Source: DAOTUL01 sp034437435
Lineage (GTDB): Bacteria; Chloroflexota; Anaerolineae; Aggregatilineales; Phototrophicaceae
Length of the DNA stretch: 11,837 nt
Direction of reading: 5' to 3'
Assembly: GCA_964417785.1 (NCBI GenBank)
Contig: CAYQJO010000130.1
Span: 1 to 11,837 of the forward strand
Shown here: piece after piece, positions 1 to 6,356 of the stretch
Layout: every line of letters starts with the position of its first letter
Numbering within the stretch: position 1 is the stretch's first letter
The notes under the pieces: generated by a model
What the model saw: the letters and a program-made list of their open reading frames with translations, nothing else
Database searches by the model: none
Told to the model about the DNA's origin: nothing
Position numbers and translations under genes: made by a program

Positions 1-1217
1 AAAGGTTTCGTCTCGGAGAAAACATGCGTCTTGCGTTCGCCTACACACGGGTGTAAATCCATCGCATACCAACCAACACCGACCGAGTCGAGCTGGTTGG
101 CCGCACGCGCCAACGGCTGGTAATCAGCGCTGATGTCATGCGCATAGACACGCTTGAGCGGGATGATCCGGCGCGACTCGCGGATATACGGATACTTCGC
201 CAGTCCGTCATCGCTGCCCATAATGTCGGGCCGCAGTTTGAGTTCGGGATAGCCAATCCCGCCATCATCACGCAGGCATTCGGTTTGCAACCAGTACAGA
301 AACCCCAACGACAACCGCCGCGCCTCATCCAGCGCCAGCGCCCGTTCTACGTCATCCACATCGATAATGGTCCGCCCAAAATAATCGTTGCCATGCCAGT
401 TGATGAGCGCAACATCGTTCCCACCGAGCAGCGCCCCGTCGCGCATCCGGCGGTAAGTCCAGAAGGGCAGCCGGCCACCGAAGAAAAAGAACTGGACCGT
501 GTTTCCCTCCGCATCGGGGATCGTTAACCCGTAGGGCTGCGCATCACGGAAGGATTCGTATCTGGCAGGTTTTTCGATCACATGGTACTCACCAGGACAG
601 AATTCAAGCGCAAAACACCAGCTAAAACTCTGCGTCTCCGTCGGGATCGGTTCCGGCGGTATCCCATCTTCACCGGTGTCGGCTTCCGCGCCGGTGACAT
701 ATGCGGTGCCAGTCAGCGGCAGCAAATCACCCAGTTCGGTCGCATCCAGGAAATAATCAGCCGTGAGAATATGAATCTCGCCGTCTGCATCACATACCTG
801 CACCGACTGCACCGTATCATCCGCAGCGGTGGCGTTAACCGGATGGCATCGCAGCAGGATATCCAGTTGGCCGTTCCCGTCGTTATTTTCAATGAACGGA
901 TCAAGTATACTTTCCAATGCTGCTAACCCGGCACGCGGTTCAAAACACAGGCGGCTGACCCAGCCATTCCCCGGATTCGATGGACCACCAGGATAGTACG
1001 CGCGGATGGCCTCACGCAGTTGGTAATACATCGCCGTGCCGCCAAAGGTCTCGATATACTCGTGTTCATCCAGCGCCGACACCCCTTGCGCCGTGATCTG
1101 GCCGCCGATCCAGTCGGTCTCCTCGGTCAGGACAACATGCTTTCCGGCGTGGCAGGCCGCGATTGCAGCAGCACAGCCCCCCAACCCCCCGCCGATAATG
1201 GCAACATCATAGTGCAT
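1..1217 (-). CDS. FAD-dependent oxidoreductase (FAD_oxidored family), 3' end missing
   Basis: Reading the minus strand from the ATG at 1217-1215 gives 405 codons without a stop, continuing past base 1, so the C-terminal part lies outside the window. The N-terminus has a Rossmann dinucleotide-binding motif, DVAIIGGGLGGCAAAIAA, with GGGLGG at residues 9-14, followed about 20 residues later by an acidic residue at the end of beta-2 (VVLTEE) and then WIGGQ. This arrangement is typical of the FAD_oxidored (PF12831) proteins. Near the visible end is WYAMDLHPC. A strong ribosome site, GAGGAG (1231-1226), sits 8 bases before the ATG and fixes the start. No signal peptide is seen, so it is probably cytosolic. 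It is divergent from the GntR/LacI-type regulator and probably under its control. Members of this family are often annotated only as FAD-dependent oxidoreductases; the substrate is unknown. A sugar- or glycoside-related oxidation is suggested only by context. Family assignment is confident, function is not. Confidence 0.92.
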   Translation of the reverse strand, partial: MHYDVAIIGGGLGGCAAAIAACHAGKHVVLTEETDWIGGQITAQGVSALDEHEYIETFGGTAMYYQLREAIRAYYPGGPSNPGNGWVSRLCFEPRAGLAALESILDPFIENNDGNGQLDILLRCHPVNATAADDTVQSVQVCDADGEIHILTADYFLDATELGDLLPLTGTAYVTGAEADTGEDGIPPEPIPTETQSFSWCFALEFCPGEYHVIEKPARYESFRDAQPYGLTIPDAEGNTVQFFFFGGRLPFWTYRRMRDGALLGGNDVALINWHGNDYFGRTIIDVDDVERALALDEARRLSLGFLYWLQTECLRDDGGIGYPELKLRPDIMGSDDGLAKYPYIRESRRIIPLKRVYAHDISADYQPLARAANQLDSVGVGWYAMDLHPCVGERKTHVFSETKP

Positions 1218-1225
1218 GGTACCTG

Positions 1226-1231
1226 CTCCTC
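1226..1231 (-). promoter_or_regulatory. Ribosome binding site of the FAD oxidoreductase
   Basis: GAGGAG on the minus strand, 8 bases before the ATG at 1217. It is the reason for choosing this start. Confidence 0.8.
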
Positions 1232-1242
1232 ATCAAATGTTA

Positions 1243-1271
1243 AGTATATCGGCTGTCTAATTTCTTGCCAC
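1243..1271 (-). promoter_or_regulatory. Candidate promoter of the FAD oxidoreductase
   Basis: On the minus strand, GTGGCA (1271-1266; 4 of 6 match to TTGACA) and TATACT (1248-1243; 5 of 6 match to TATAAT) are 17 bases apart. Transcription would start near 1236, giving a short leader that contains the GAGGAG ribosome site. Its -35 box overlaps that of the opposite candidate promoter. This is a consensus match by eye only. Confidence 0.35.
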
Positions 1272-1293
1272 ACCCAGTCAAATATGTTACATT
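1265..1293 (+). promoter_or_regulatory. Candidate promoter of the GntR/LacI regulator
   Basis: TTGCCA (1265-1270; 5 of 6 match to TTGACA) and TACATT (1288-1293; 4 of 6 match to TATAAT) are separated by exactly 17 bases. Transcription would start near 1300, inside the GTAC-centred candidate operator at 1298-1309, which would suit autoregulation. It is the best sigma-70-like pair I found before the regulator; the region is AT-rich and weaker alternatives exist. Confidence 0.35.
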
Positions 1294-1297
1294 CCAA

Positions 1298-1309
1298 ACG
1301 TACATACAA
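1298..1309. promoter_or_regulatory. Candidate operator with GTAC core
   Basis: ACGTACATACAA (minus strand TTGTATGTACGT) has a central GTAC flanked by an imperfect dyad. It matches 9 of 12 positions of TTGTACGTACAA, the core of the operator bound by AraR, the best-known GntR/LacI hybrid regulator. GTAC or GT-AC cores are general for GntR-type DNA-binding domains. It sits next to the gene of such a regulator, at the expected start of transcription. The assignment is by motif and position only. Confidence 0.35.
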
Positions 1310-1350
1310 CTCGGTCTCAAGCAGTTTAATATTTTACTGAATTGGCTTTA

Positions 1351-2508
1351 ATGTCATATTTATCTGATATTGCCGTAACACACGACAGCTTTATTGCTCT
1401 ACACATACAGCTACACAACCAACTGCGCCATCTGATTATATCTGGTCGTTGGCTTCGTGGCATGCGCATCCCATCTGAAAGCGAACTGACCGAACATCTC
1501 GGAATCAGCCGCAGCACTGTGCGGCTCGCGATGCAAATGGCCGAAGTCGAGGGATTGGTTGAGCGAGTCCGGGGCCGGGGGACCTATGTCGCCTACGATG
1601 TACGCCGACTCAGTCGCTTGATTGCCTTTGTGGCAACAGATTTTCGCAGCGAGTACCAGCTTTTAATCCTGAAGGGTGCCGAGAGCGAAACACGAGCTAA
1701 TGGGTACCGTATCATTTTTGCCAACGCCCCCGATCATGAAGAAGAATTACGCATCCTCAACACTCTGCAAGAAGACAACATCGCCGGTCTCTTGATCTGG
1801 CCCAGTCCACCGGCACTGGCGGACGAAAACCGTTCGCGCTATGGACGGCTGCCAGCACCGACCGTACTGCTAGACCGCCCTATCCCCGGCCTGGAATATA
1901 TCTGTGTCACCAGCGATAACTATGAAGGAGCCAGGCAGTTAACCCAACATCTGGTTGATCTGGGCCACCAGCACATCGTTTTCCTTAGCCATCACCAGAT
2001 GCACTTGCTGCCCGTCGCAGAACGGTTTCGTGCCTACCAGGACACACTGCGAGCCGCTGGATTGACTCCCTTTGCGCCGATGTTGATCGCCGGCAGCGAG
2101 GGGGAAATCGGCGCAGCCCACATCCTGCAAGCCTATGATGACGGCGACATGCCGCTGATCCCACAGATTCAATCCCATGTCAATCGAGTGCAGCCGACGG
2201 CGATTTTCGCCGCCAACGACCACATTGCGGTCCTGGCCGTTCGTGCGCTGCGGCTGCTCGATTTGCGCATCCCGGACGACATCTCGGTCGCCGGATTTGA
2301 CGACACCGACCTGACAGTTTATATGGATATCCCCCTGACAACGGTGGCACAGGATACATTCGAGATCGGTCGCCGGGCGGCTCAACTGCTCATCGATCAG
2401 ATCGAGAATCGCCAACCACCGACAGAGAACCAGCTTGTTCCCACCCAATTGCGGGTGAGAGAATCCACCGCCGTTCTCGCAGCGGCTGAAACGCATGAAA
2501 GGAGGTGA
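1351..2508 (+). CDS. GntR/LacI-hybrid transcriptional regulator (AraR-like architecture)
   Basis: About 385 residues in two parts. Residues 10-75 form a GntR-type winged helix: RIPSESELTEHLGISRSTVR (39-58), then an EGLVERVRGRGTYVA wing. From about residue 80 to the end is a LacI/periplasmic-binding-like sensor domain, beginning LIAFVATDF and including IFAANDHIAVLAVRAL and DDISVAGFDDTDL, both typical of LacI-family sugar sensors. This order, GntR DNA reader plus sugar-binding domain, is that of AraR. It probably acts as a repressor relieved by a sugar or mannoside, though the ligand is not readable from sequence. Neither ATG 1351 nor an in-frame TTG at 1342 has a clear ribosome site, and an in-frame TAA at 1327-1329 excludes a much longer protein; ATG is preferred. 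It lies divergent from the oxidoreductase and 70 bases before the binding-protein gene, so it is well placed to control both sides. Confidence 0.93.
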   Translation: MSYLSDIAVTHDSFIALHIQLHNQLRHLIISGRWLRGMRIPSESELTEHLGISRSTVRLAMQMAEVEGLVERVRGRGTYVAYDVRRLSRLIAFVATDFRSEYQLLILKGAESETRANGYRIIFANAPDHEEELRILNTLQEDNIAGLLIWPSPPALADENRSRYGRLPAPTVLLDRPIPGLEYICVTSDNYEGARQLTQHLVDLGHQHIVFLSHHQMHLLPVAERFRAYQDTLRAAGLTPFAPMLIAGSEGEIGAAHILQAYDDGDMPLIPQIQSHVNRVQPTAIFAANDHIAVLAVRALRLLDLRIPDDISVAGFDDTDLTVYMDIPLTTVAQDTFEIGRRAAQLLIDQIENRQPPTENQLVPTQLRVRESTAVLAAAETHERR

Positions 2509-2539
2509 TGGTTATCGAGAATAGCTGAACGATACGCAG

Positions 2540-2554
2540 CAAATATCGCATTTG
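2540..2554. promoter_or_regulatory. Inverted repeat upstream of the transporter operon, possible operator
   Basis: CAAAT-atcgc-ATTTG is a perfect 5-base inverted repeat with a 5-base spacer, in the 70-base gap between the regulator and the binding-protein gene. The left part, CAAATAT, recurs at 1279-1285 in the divergent control region, and CAAATGT occurs at 1234-1240. It may bind the regulator. I could not pick a convincing -35/-10 pair in this gap, so the operon promoter is unassigned. Confidence 0.25.
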
Positions 2555-2562
2555 TTTGTTTC

Positions 2563-2569
2563 AAGGAGG
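2563..2569 (+). promoter_or_regulatory. Strong ribosome binding site of the substrate-binding protein
   Basis: AAGGAGG lies 9 bases before ATG 2579. It decides the start: an in-frame TTG at 2552 lies upstream of this site and would spoil the signal peptide by adding nine polar residues. Confidence 0.85.
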
Positions 2570-2578
2570 CAACACGAA

Positions 2579-4309
2579 ATGTCCAAGCACTTAAGACTTC
2601 TTCTCGTCTTCGCTCTGATTCTGGGTGCGATGGCAATGACTGTCTCGTCGCAGGATGTCCCCCGCGAAGACACCGTTATTTTCGATATCGACGGCGCCAG
2701 TGTCGGCAGCCCCTTCAACTACAACTGGTTCATCCCCACCACCCCACGGAACCAGGGTATGCACCAGTCTGTCTGGGAGCCACTGTTCATCCTGAACTAC
2801 GAGACCGGCGAAATCCAGCCCTGGCTGGGTGAGAGCATGACACCGAATGAGACACTCGACGTCTGGACGCTGACGCTGTACGACGGCATCATGTGGCAGG
2901 ATGGCGAAGCCTTCAACGCCGACGATGTGGTCTGGACGATCAACTTCCTCAAGGACAACGCCGGCTACAATGGCTACGGTGAAATCCAGCCCTGGGTCGA
3001 GAGCGTCGAGAAGATCGACGATCTGACCGTACAGTTCAACCTGCTTAATCCGAACCCACGTTTCCTGCTGGACACTTTCTCCGTCCGCATCTGGGGCAGT
3101 GTCCTCATTATGCCTGAGCACGTTTTCAGCCAGGTCGAGGACATGGACACCTTCACCTTCTACGATGAAGAACAGGGTTGGCCCTTCGGTACCGGTCCCT
3201 ACACCCTCACCAACAACAGCGAGACCGAGTGGATCTACGACCGCTACGATGCCTACTGGGGTACCGATGTTCACGGCCTGCCCGAACCGCTGCGCCTCGA
3301 GTTCATCATCACCGGTGCCGAGGAAAGCAAGGCCCTGTTGATGGCCGACAGCCAGCTCGACAGCGCGATGGACATGTCACTTGGTGCGCTGGAAGCCATC
3401 CTGGCCCAGAACCCCAACGTGGTGGCCTGGTTCAGTGATCTGCCCTTCGCATGGCCCGATCCCTGCCCGCGTCAGCTTTCCGTGAACCACACCGTCGAAC
3501 CCTGGGGTGATCCGAACATGCGTCAGGCCCTCAGCCTGATTATTGACCGCAACCAGGTGGTAGACATCGCCTACGAAGGCACGACGATCCCGTCGCGCAC
3601 CTTCTTCGTGGACTACGGCGGTCTGGCCCCCATCCTGGACGCCGTGCCGCAGATCAGCCCCGAAGCTGACATTGCGGCGGCTCAGGCCCTGATCGAAGCT
3701 GCTGGTTACACCCTCAACAGTGATGGCTTCTACGAGATGGACGGTGAGGTCCTCTCCCTGAACATTCAGGCCAACGAAGACTTCATCGAGAAACGCCGCA
3801 TCGCCAACGTCATCGTTGAGCAGTTCCGTGAAGCCGGTGTCGACGCCTCCGCCAGCGTGGTGGCTGGCCCGACCTGGGGTACCAACAAGAGTACCGGTAA
3901 CTTCGAAGGCATCATGGACTGGGACTTCTGCGCCTCGGTGAACGAACCCTGGGCGTCGTTCGACCAGTTCAACGTGCGCTGGCTGACCGACATCGGTGAG
4001 GAAACACCGAGCCGTAATCGCAACATCATGCGCTGGTCGGGCGAGGCCGCTGAAGAATACAGCGCCATCGTGGACCAGATCGGCCAGCTTCCGCTGGACG
4101 ACCCGCAGGTTGTCGAACTGGCTATCGAAGCCTACAACATCCTGCTGGCCGAAATGCCCGCCATCCCGATCACACAGGCCAAGAAGATCGTGCCTTTCGA
4201 CACCACCTACTGGGTCGGTTGGCCGACTGCTGAGGACAACTACAACCATCCAGCAGCCTGGTGGAACAGCACGCATCAGATTATCCACAATCTGACCAAA
4301 GCTGGATAA
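2579..4309 (+). CDS. ABC transporter substrate-binding protein, family 5 (Dpp/Opp type)
   Basis: A 576-residue extracellular solute-binding protein of the SBP_bac_5 family, the usual length for the group. Residues 1-25 form a Sec signal peptide: basic start (SKHLR), hydrophobic core (LLLVFALILGAMAM) and a polar TVSSQ region where cleavage is likely. There is no lipobox cysteine, so it would be released or held by an uncleaved signal helix rather than lipid-anchored. Family hallmarks include LYDGIMWQDGEAFNADDVVW, the FGTGPYTLTN segment and NMRQALSLIIDRNQVVDIAY. It is first in a classic binding protein, two permeases, two ATPases operon. The family binds peptides, nickel chelates or oligosaccharides; the alpha-mannosidase downstream favours a mannoside ligand, as inference. 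Its codons are strongly biased to C-ending forms (AAC, TTC, ATC, CTG) compared with the neighbouring permeases, and its ribosome site is near consensus, both fitting high expression. Confidence 0.93.
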   Translation: MSKHLRLLLVFALILGAMAMTVSSQDVPREDTVIFDIDGASVGSPFNYNWFIPTTPRNQGMHQSVWEPLFILNYETGEIQPWLGESMTPNETLDVWTLTLYDGIMWQDGEAFNADDVVWTINFLKDNAGYNGYGEIQPWVESVEKIDDLTVQFNLLNPNPRFLLDTFSVRIWGSVLIMPEHVFSQVEDMDTFTFYDEEQGWPFGTGPYTLTNNSETEWIYDRYDAYWGTDVHGLPEPLRLEFIITGAEESKALLMADSQLDSAMDMSLGALEAILAQNPNVVAWFSDLPFAWPDPCPRQLSVNHTVEPWGDPNMRQALSLIIDRNQVVDIAYEGTTIPSRTFFVDYGGLAPILDAVPQISPEADIAAAQALIEAAGYTLNSDGFYEMDGEVLSLNIQANEDFIEKRRIANVIVEQFREAGVDASASVVAGPTWGTNKSTGNFEGIMDWDFCASVNEPWASFDQFNVRWLTDIGEETPSRNRNIMRWSGEAAEEYSAIVDQIGQLPLDDPQVVELAIEAYNILLAEMPAIPITQAKKIVPFDTTYWVGWPTAEDNYNHPAAWWNSTHQIIHNLTKAG

Positions 4310-4322
4310 CCAGACTCACTCC

Positions 4323-4349
4323 GGGCCGGAGGTGTTTTACCTCCGGCCC
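4323..4349 (+). terminator. Perfect intercistronic hairpin after the binding-protein gene
   Basis: GGGCCGGAGGT (4323-4333) pairs perfectly with ACCTCCGGCCC (4339-4349) around a GTTTT loop, 11 base pairs and very GC-rich. It starts 13 bases after the binding-protein stop and ends 20 bases before the first permease ATG. No run of T follows (TCCCCAATG), so it is unlikely to be a full intrinsic terminator. A 3'-end stabiliser or partial attenuator that raises binding protein over permease is more likely, as known for other binding-protein operons. Confidence 0.75.
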
Positions 4350-4369
4350 TCCCCAATGAGAGGCTTCTT

Positions 4370-5380
4370 ATGGGTAATATTTCCACAGGTTATTTGCTAC
4401 GTCGTTTAGGCGTTTTTGTTCTGACCGTCTGGTTAAGCGCAACCATCATCTTCATCATTCCCCGTCTAGCTCCCGGCGATCCGATTTCCGCGATGGTTTC
4501 TCGCATCAGCCAGCAGTCGGGGACGGTCGAAGGGGCTGATGAGATGGTCCGCATCTGGCGCGAGAAATTCGGCCTGGATGACCCCATCCATGTGCAGTAC
4601 ATCCGCTACATTGGCAATGTCGTCCGGCTGGACTTCGGCTATTCCCTGGCGTCCTTCCCGACCACAGTGGGCGAACGGATTGGACGCGCTCTACCCTGGA
4701 CTATCGGGCTACTGACCCTCGCGCTCTTCATTACGTTTTTTATCGGCAACCTGTTGGGGGCACTGCTGGCCTGGCGGCAAACACCCGGCTTAATCAAGAC
4801 TCTGATTCCAATCACCATGATCTTTACGGCAATCCCATCGATTCTCGCAGCACTCTTTCTGTTATATATATTTGGCTTCTTGTTGGATTGGTTTCCATTT
4901 AGAGGCTCATACGCACGCGGACTGGAACCGGGCGCGAACTGGGAGTTCATTTCCAGCGTCATTGAACACGGCACGCTGCCGGCCCTCTCGATTGTTCTGG
5001 TCAGCTTCGGCTACTGGACCCTGGGTATGCGCGGCATGATGATTACCGTCGAGGGTGAGGATTACATGCATCTGGCCCGTGCCAAAGGACTGCGACCGCT
5101 CTATGTGCTGTATCGCTATATGGTGCGCAACGCCATTCTGCCCCAGGTGACAGCTCTGGCAATCTCCATCGGCACACTCGTCAGTGGACAGGTACTCGTC
5201 GAATACATCTTCACCTACCGGGGCATGGGATCAGTCATTATCGAAGCCATCCGCAACCAGGATTTCGCCCTCATCCAGGGGGCATCGTTCGTGATTATTC
5301 TCACCACCGCCATTGCGGTGTTGATTATCGACCTGATATACCCGCTCATTGATCCCAGGATTTCACTGGAAGGGAGATAG
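4370..5380 (+). CDS. ABC transporter permease, DppB-like
   Basis: A 336-residue inner-membrane permease of the DppB/OppB type. It opens with a short basic cytosolic tail (YLLRRLG) and a first membrane helix (about 13-31, ending FIIPRLAPGDP, a family hallmark). A loop with LDFGYSL (about 87-92) follows, then five more hydrophobic segments, about 106-131, 139-170, 200-222, 262-285 and 300-325. The cytosolic EAA-type coupling loop that contacts the ATPases is at about 228-255 (GEDYMHLARAKG through AILPQ). It forms the channel together with the next gene, whose start is only 2 bases away. A GAGAGG ribosome site (4358-4363) sits 6 bases before ATG 4370. Cargo cannot be read from the permease; the operon context suggests a glycoside. 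Confidence 0.94.
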   Translation: MGNISTGYLLRRLGVFVLTVWLSATIIFIIPRLAPGDPISAMVSRISQQSGTVEGADEMVRIWREKFGLDDPIHVQYIRYIGNVVRLDFGYSLASFPTTVGERIGRALPWTIGLLTLALFITFFIGNLLGALLAWRQTPGLIKTLIPITMIFTAIPSILAALFLLYIFGFLLDWFPFRGSYARGLEPGANWEFISSVIEHGTLPALSIVLVSFGYWTLGMRGMMITVEGEDYMHLARAKGLRPLYVLYRYMVRNAILPQVTALAISIGTLVSGQVLVEYIFTYRGMGSVIIEAIRNQDFALIQGASFVIILTTAIAVLIIDLIYPLIDPRISLEGR

Positions 5381-5382
5381 GC

Positions 5383-6339
5383 ATGGTAACCGCAGAACAA
5401 CAACAGACTCCCACTCCAGCAGCCGAACCCCTCAAACGCACAATGGGGCGGTTCAACCAGTGGGATACGCCCTGGATGAATCCTAAGCTTCTGAGCGGCC
5501 TGTTCATCATCGGTCTAATCGTGATGCTGGGCGTCATAGGGCGTATTGTATGGGACGAAGACCTGGCCCTGACCGCCAGTTCACCACCCGACCTGCCCCC
5601 CGTCGGCTTCAGCATGAGTACCTTGCGCGGCGAGCGCGTAGGAACCTGGGACCATCCGCTGGGAACCGAGAACAGTGGCCGCGATATGCTGGCCCTGATG
5701 ATCGTCGGTGCGCCCAATTCCATGATGATTGGTCTGGTCGCGGCATTGGTCGGTATGGGAGTCGGCATTGTCCTGGGCTTTACCGCTGGCTTTGTCGGGG
5801 GGTGGGTGGACGATATTATTCGGCTTGCATCGGACGTAACTGTGACAATACCCTCGCTCATGGTGCTGATTGTGATTCAATCGCTCATTGAACAGGTGAC
5901 GGTGCGCGATATGGCGCTGTTGATCTCATTGTTCACATGGCCGTCGCCAACCCGCCTGATTCGTGCGCAGGTCCTCAGTATGCGCGAGAGCGGCTATGTC
6001 CAGATGGCGAAATTGTCGGGCGCATCCACACCGTCGATCATGTTCCTGGAGATTATGCCCAACCTGACGCCTTATCTGGCTGCCAGTTTTATCGGCAACG
6101 CTGCCGGGGCCATTTTGGCCGCTATCGGTCTGGAAGCACTCGGTCTCGGACCGCAGCGCGTACCGACCCTGGGTGGCACCATCTACTTCGCCATCGAATC
6201 GTCGGCGCTGCTGCGCAATATGTGGTGGTGGTGGGGTTTGCCAACCTTGATCCTGGCCGTCATTTTCATCGGCCTGCTGCTGGTTAACCTGGGCCTGGAC
6301 GAGATTGCCAACCCGCGACTACGCCAATCAACCCAGTAA
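5383..6339 (+). CDS. ABC transporter permease, DppC-like
   Basis: A 318-residue permease of the DppC/OppC type. A cytosolic N-terminal stretch of about 35 residues, rich in Q, T and P, precedes the first membrane helix (about 36-56). The signature HPLGTENSGRDMLALMIVGA starts at residue 91. Further membrane segments follow at about 110-135, 155-175, 225-250 and 280-305, with the EAA coupling loop at about 202-226 (SGYVQMAKLSGAS through EIMPN). Near the C-terminus is a run of four tryptophans (NMWWWWGLP) at the membrane border; several tryptophans here are common in DppC proteins. The start ATG 5383 is 2 bases after the DppB-like stop, with GGAAGGGAG just upstream inside the preceding gene, so the two are probably translationally coupled and made in equal amounts. 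Confidence 0.94.
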   Translation: MVTAEQQQTPTPAAEPLKRTMGRFNQWDTPWMNPKLLSGLFIIGLIVMLGVIGRIVWDEDLALTASSPPDLPPVGFSMSTLRGERVGTWDHPLGTENSGRDMLALMIVGAPNSMMIGLVAALVGMGVGIVLGFTAGFVGGWVDDIIRLASDVTVTIPSLMVLIVIQSLIEQVTVRDMALLISLFTWPSPTRLIRAQVLSMRESGYVQMAKLSGASTPSIMFLEIMPNLTPYLAASFIGNAAGAILAAIGLEALGLGPQRVPTLGGTIYFAIESSALLRNMWWWWGLPTLILAVIFIGLLLVNLGLDEIANPRLRQSTQ

Positions 6340-6356
6340 ATGAGGAATAACGTGTG

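Noticed and set aside
138..527. A 129-codon plus-strand ORF, with others at 582-926 and 1020-1340
   Set aside because: All lie wholly or mostly antisense to the FAD oxidoreductase gene, which reads continuously on the minus strand with a recognisable dinucleotide-binding motif. Their translations are arginine- and proline-rich and show no family features.
2810..2995. A 15-base direct repeat, GAAATCCAGCCCTGG, at 2810-2824 and 2981-2995, encoding EIQPW twice
   Set aside because: Both copies are in frame within the binding-protein gene. The first matches a conserved family position; the second is best explained by biased codon choice for the same short peptide, not by a functional repeat.
3377..4288. 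Minus-strand ORFs of 303 codons here and 227 codons at 2591-3274
   Set aside because: Antisense to the highly expressed binding-protein gene with its C-ending codon bias, which removes stops from the opposite strand. No recognisable protein features.
4323..4349. Reading the hairpin as a true operon terminator
   Set aside because: No T run follows and the permease genes downstream need the binding protein to work. It is kept as a hairpin with a stabilising or attenuating role.
4860..4905. AT-rich patch inside the DppB-like gene as a sign of transfer or an internal promoter
   Set aside because: The frame and family sequence continue through it (a hydrophobic helix rich in L, F, I and Y codons), and no good -35/-10 pair with a following start was found.
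6220..6237. TGG repeat run coding four tryptophans in the DppC-like permease
   Set aside because: Looks like a simple repeat, but several tryptophans at this membrane border are common in DppC proteins, and the frame is intact.
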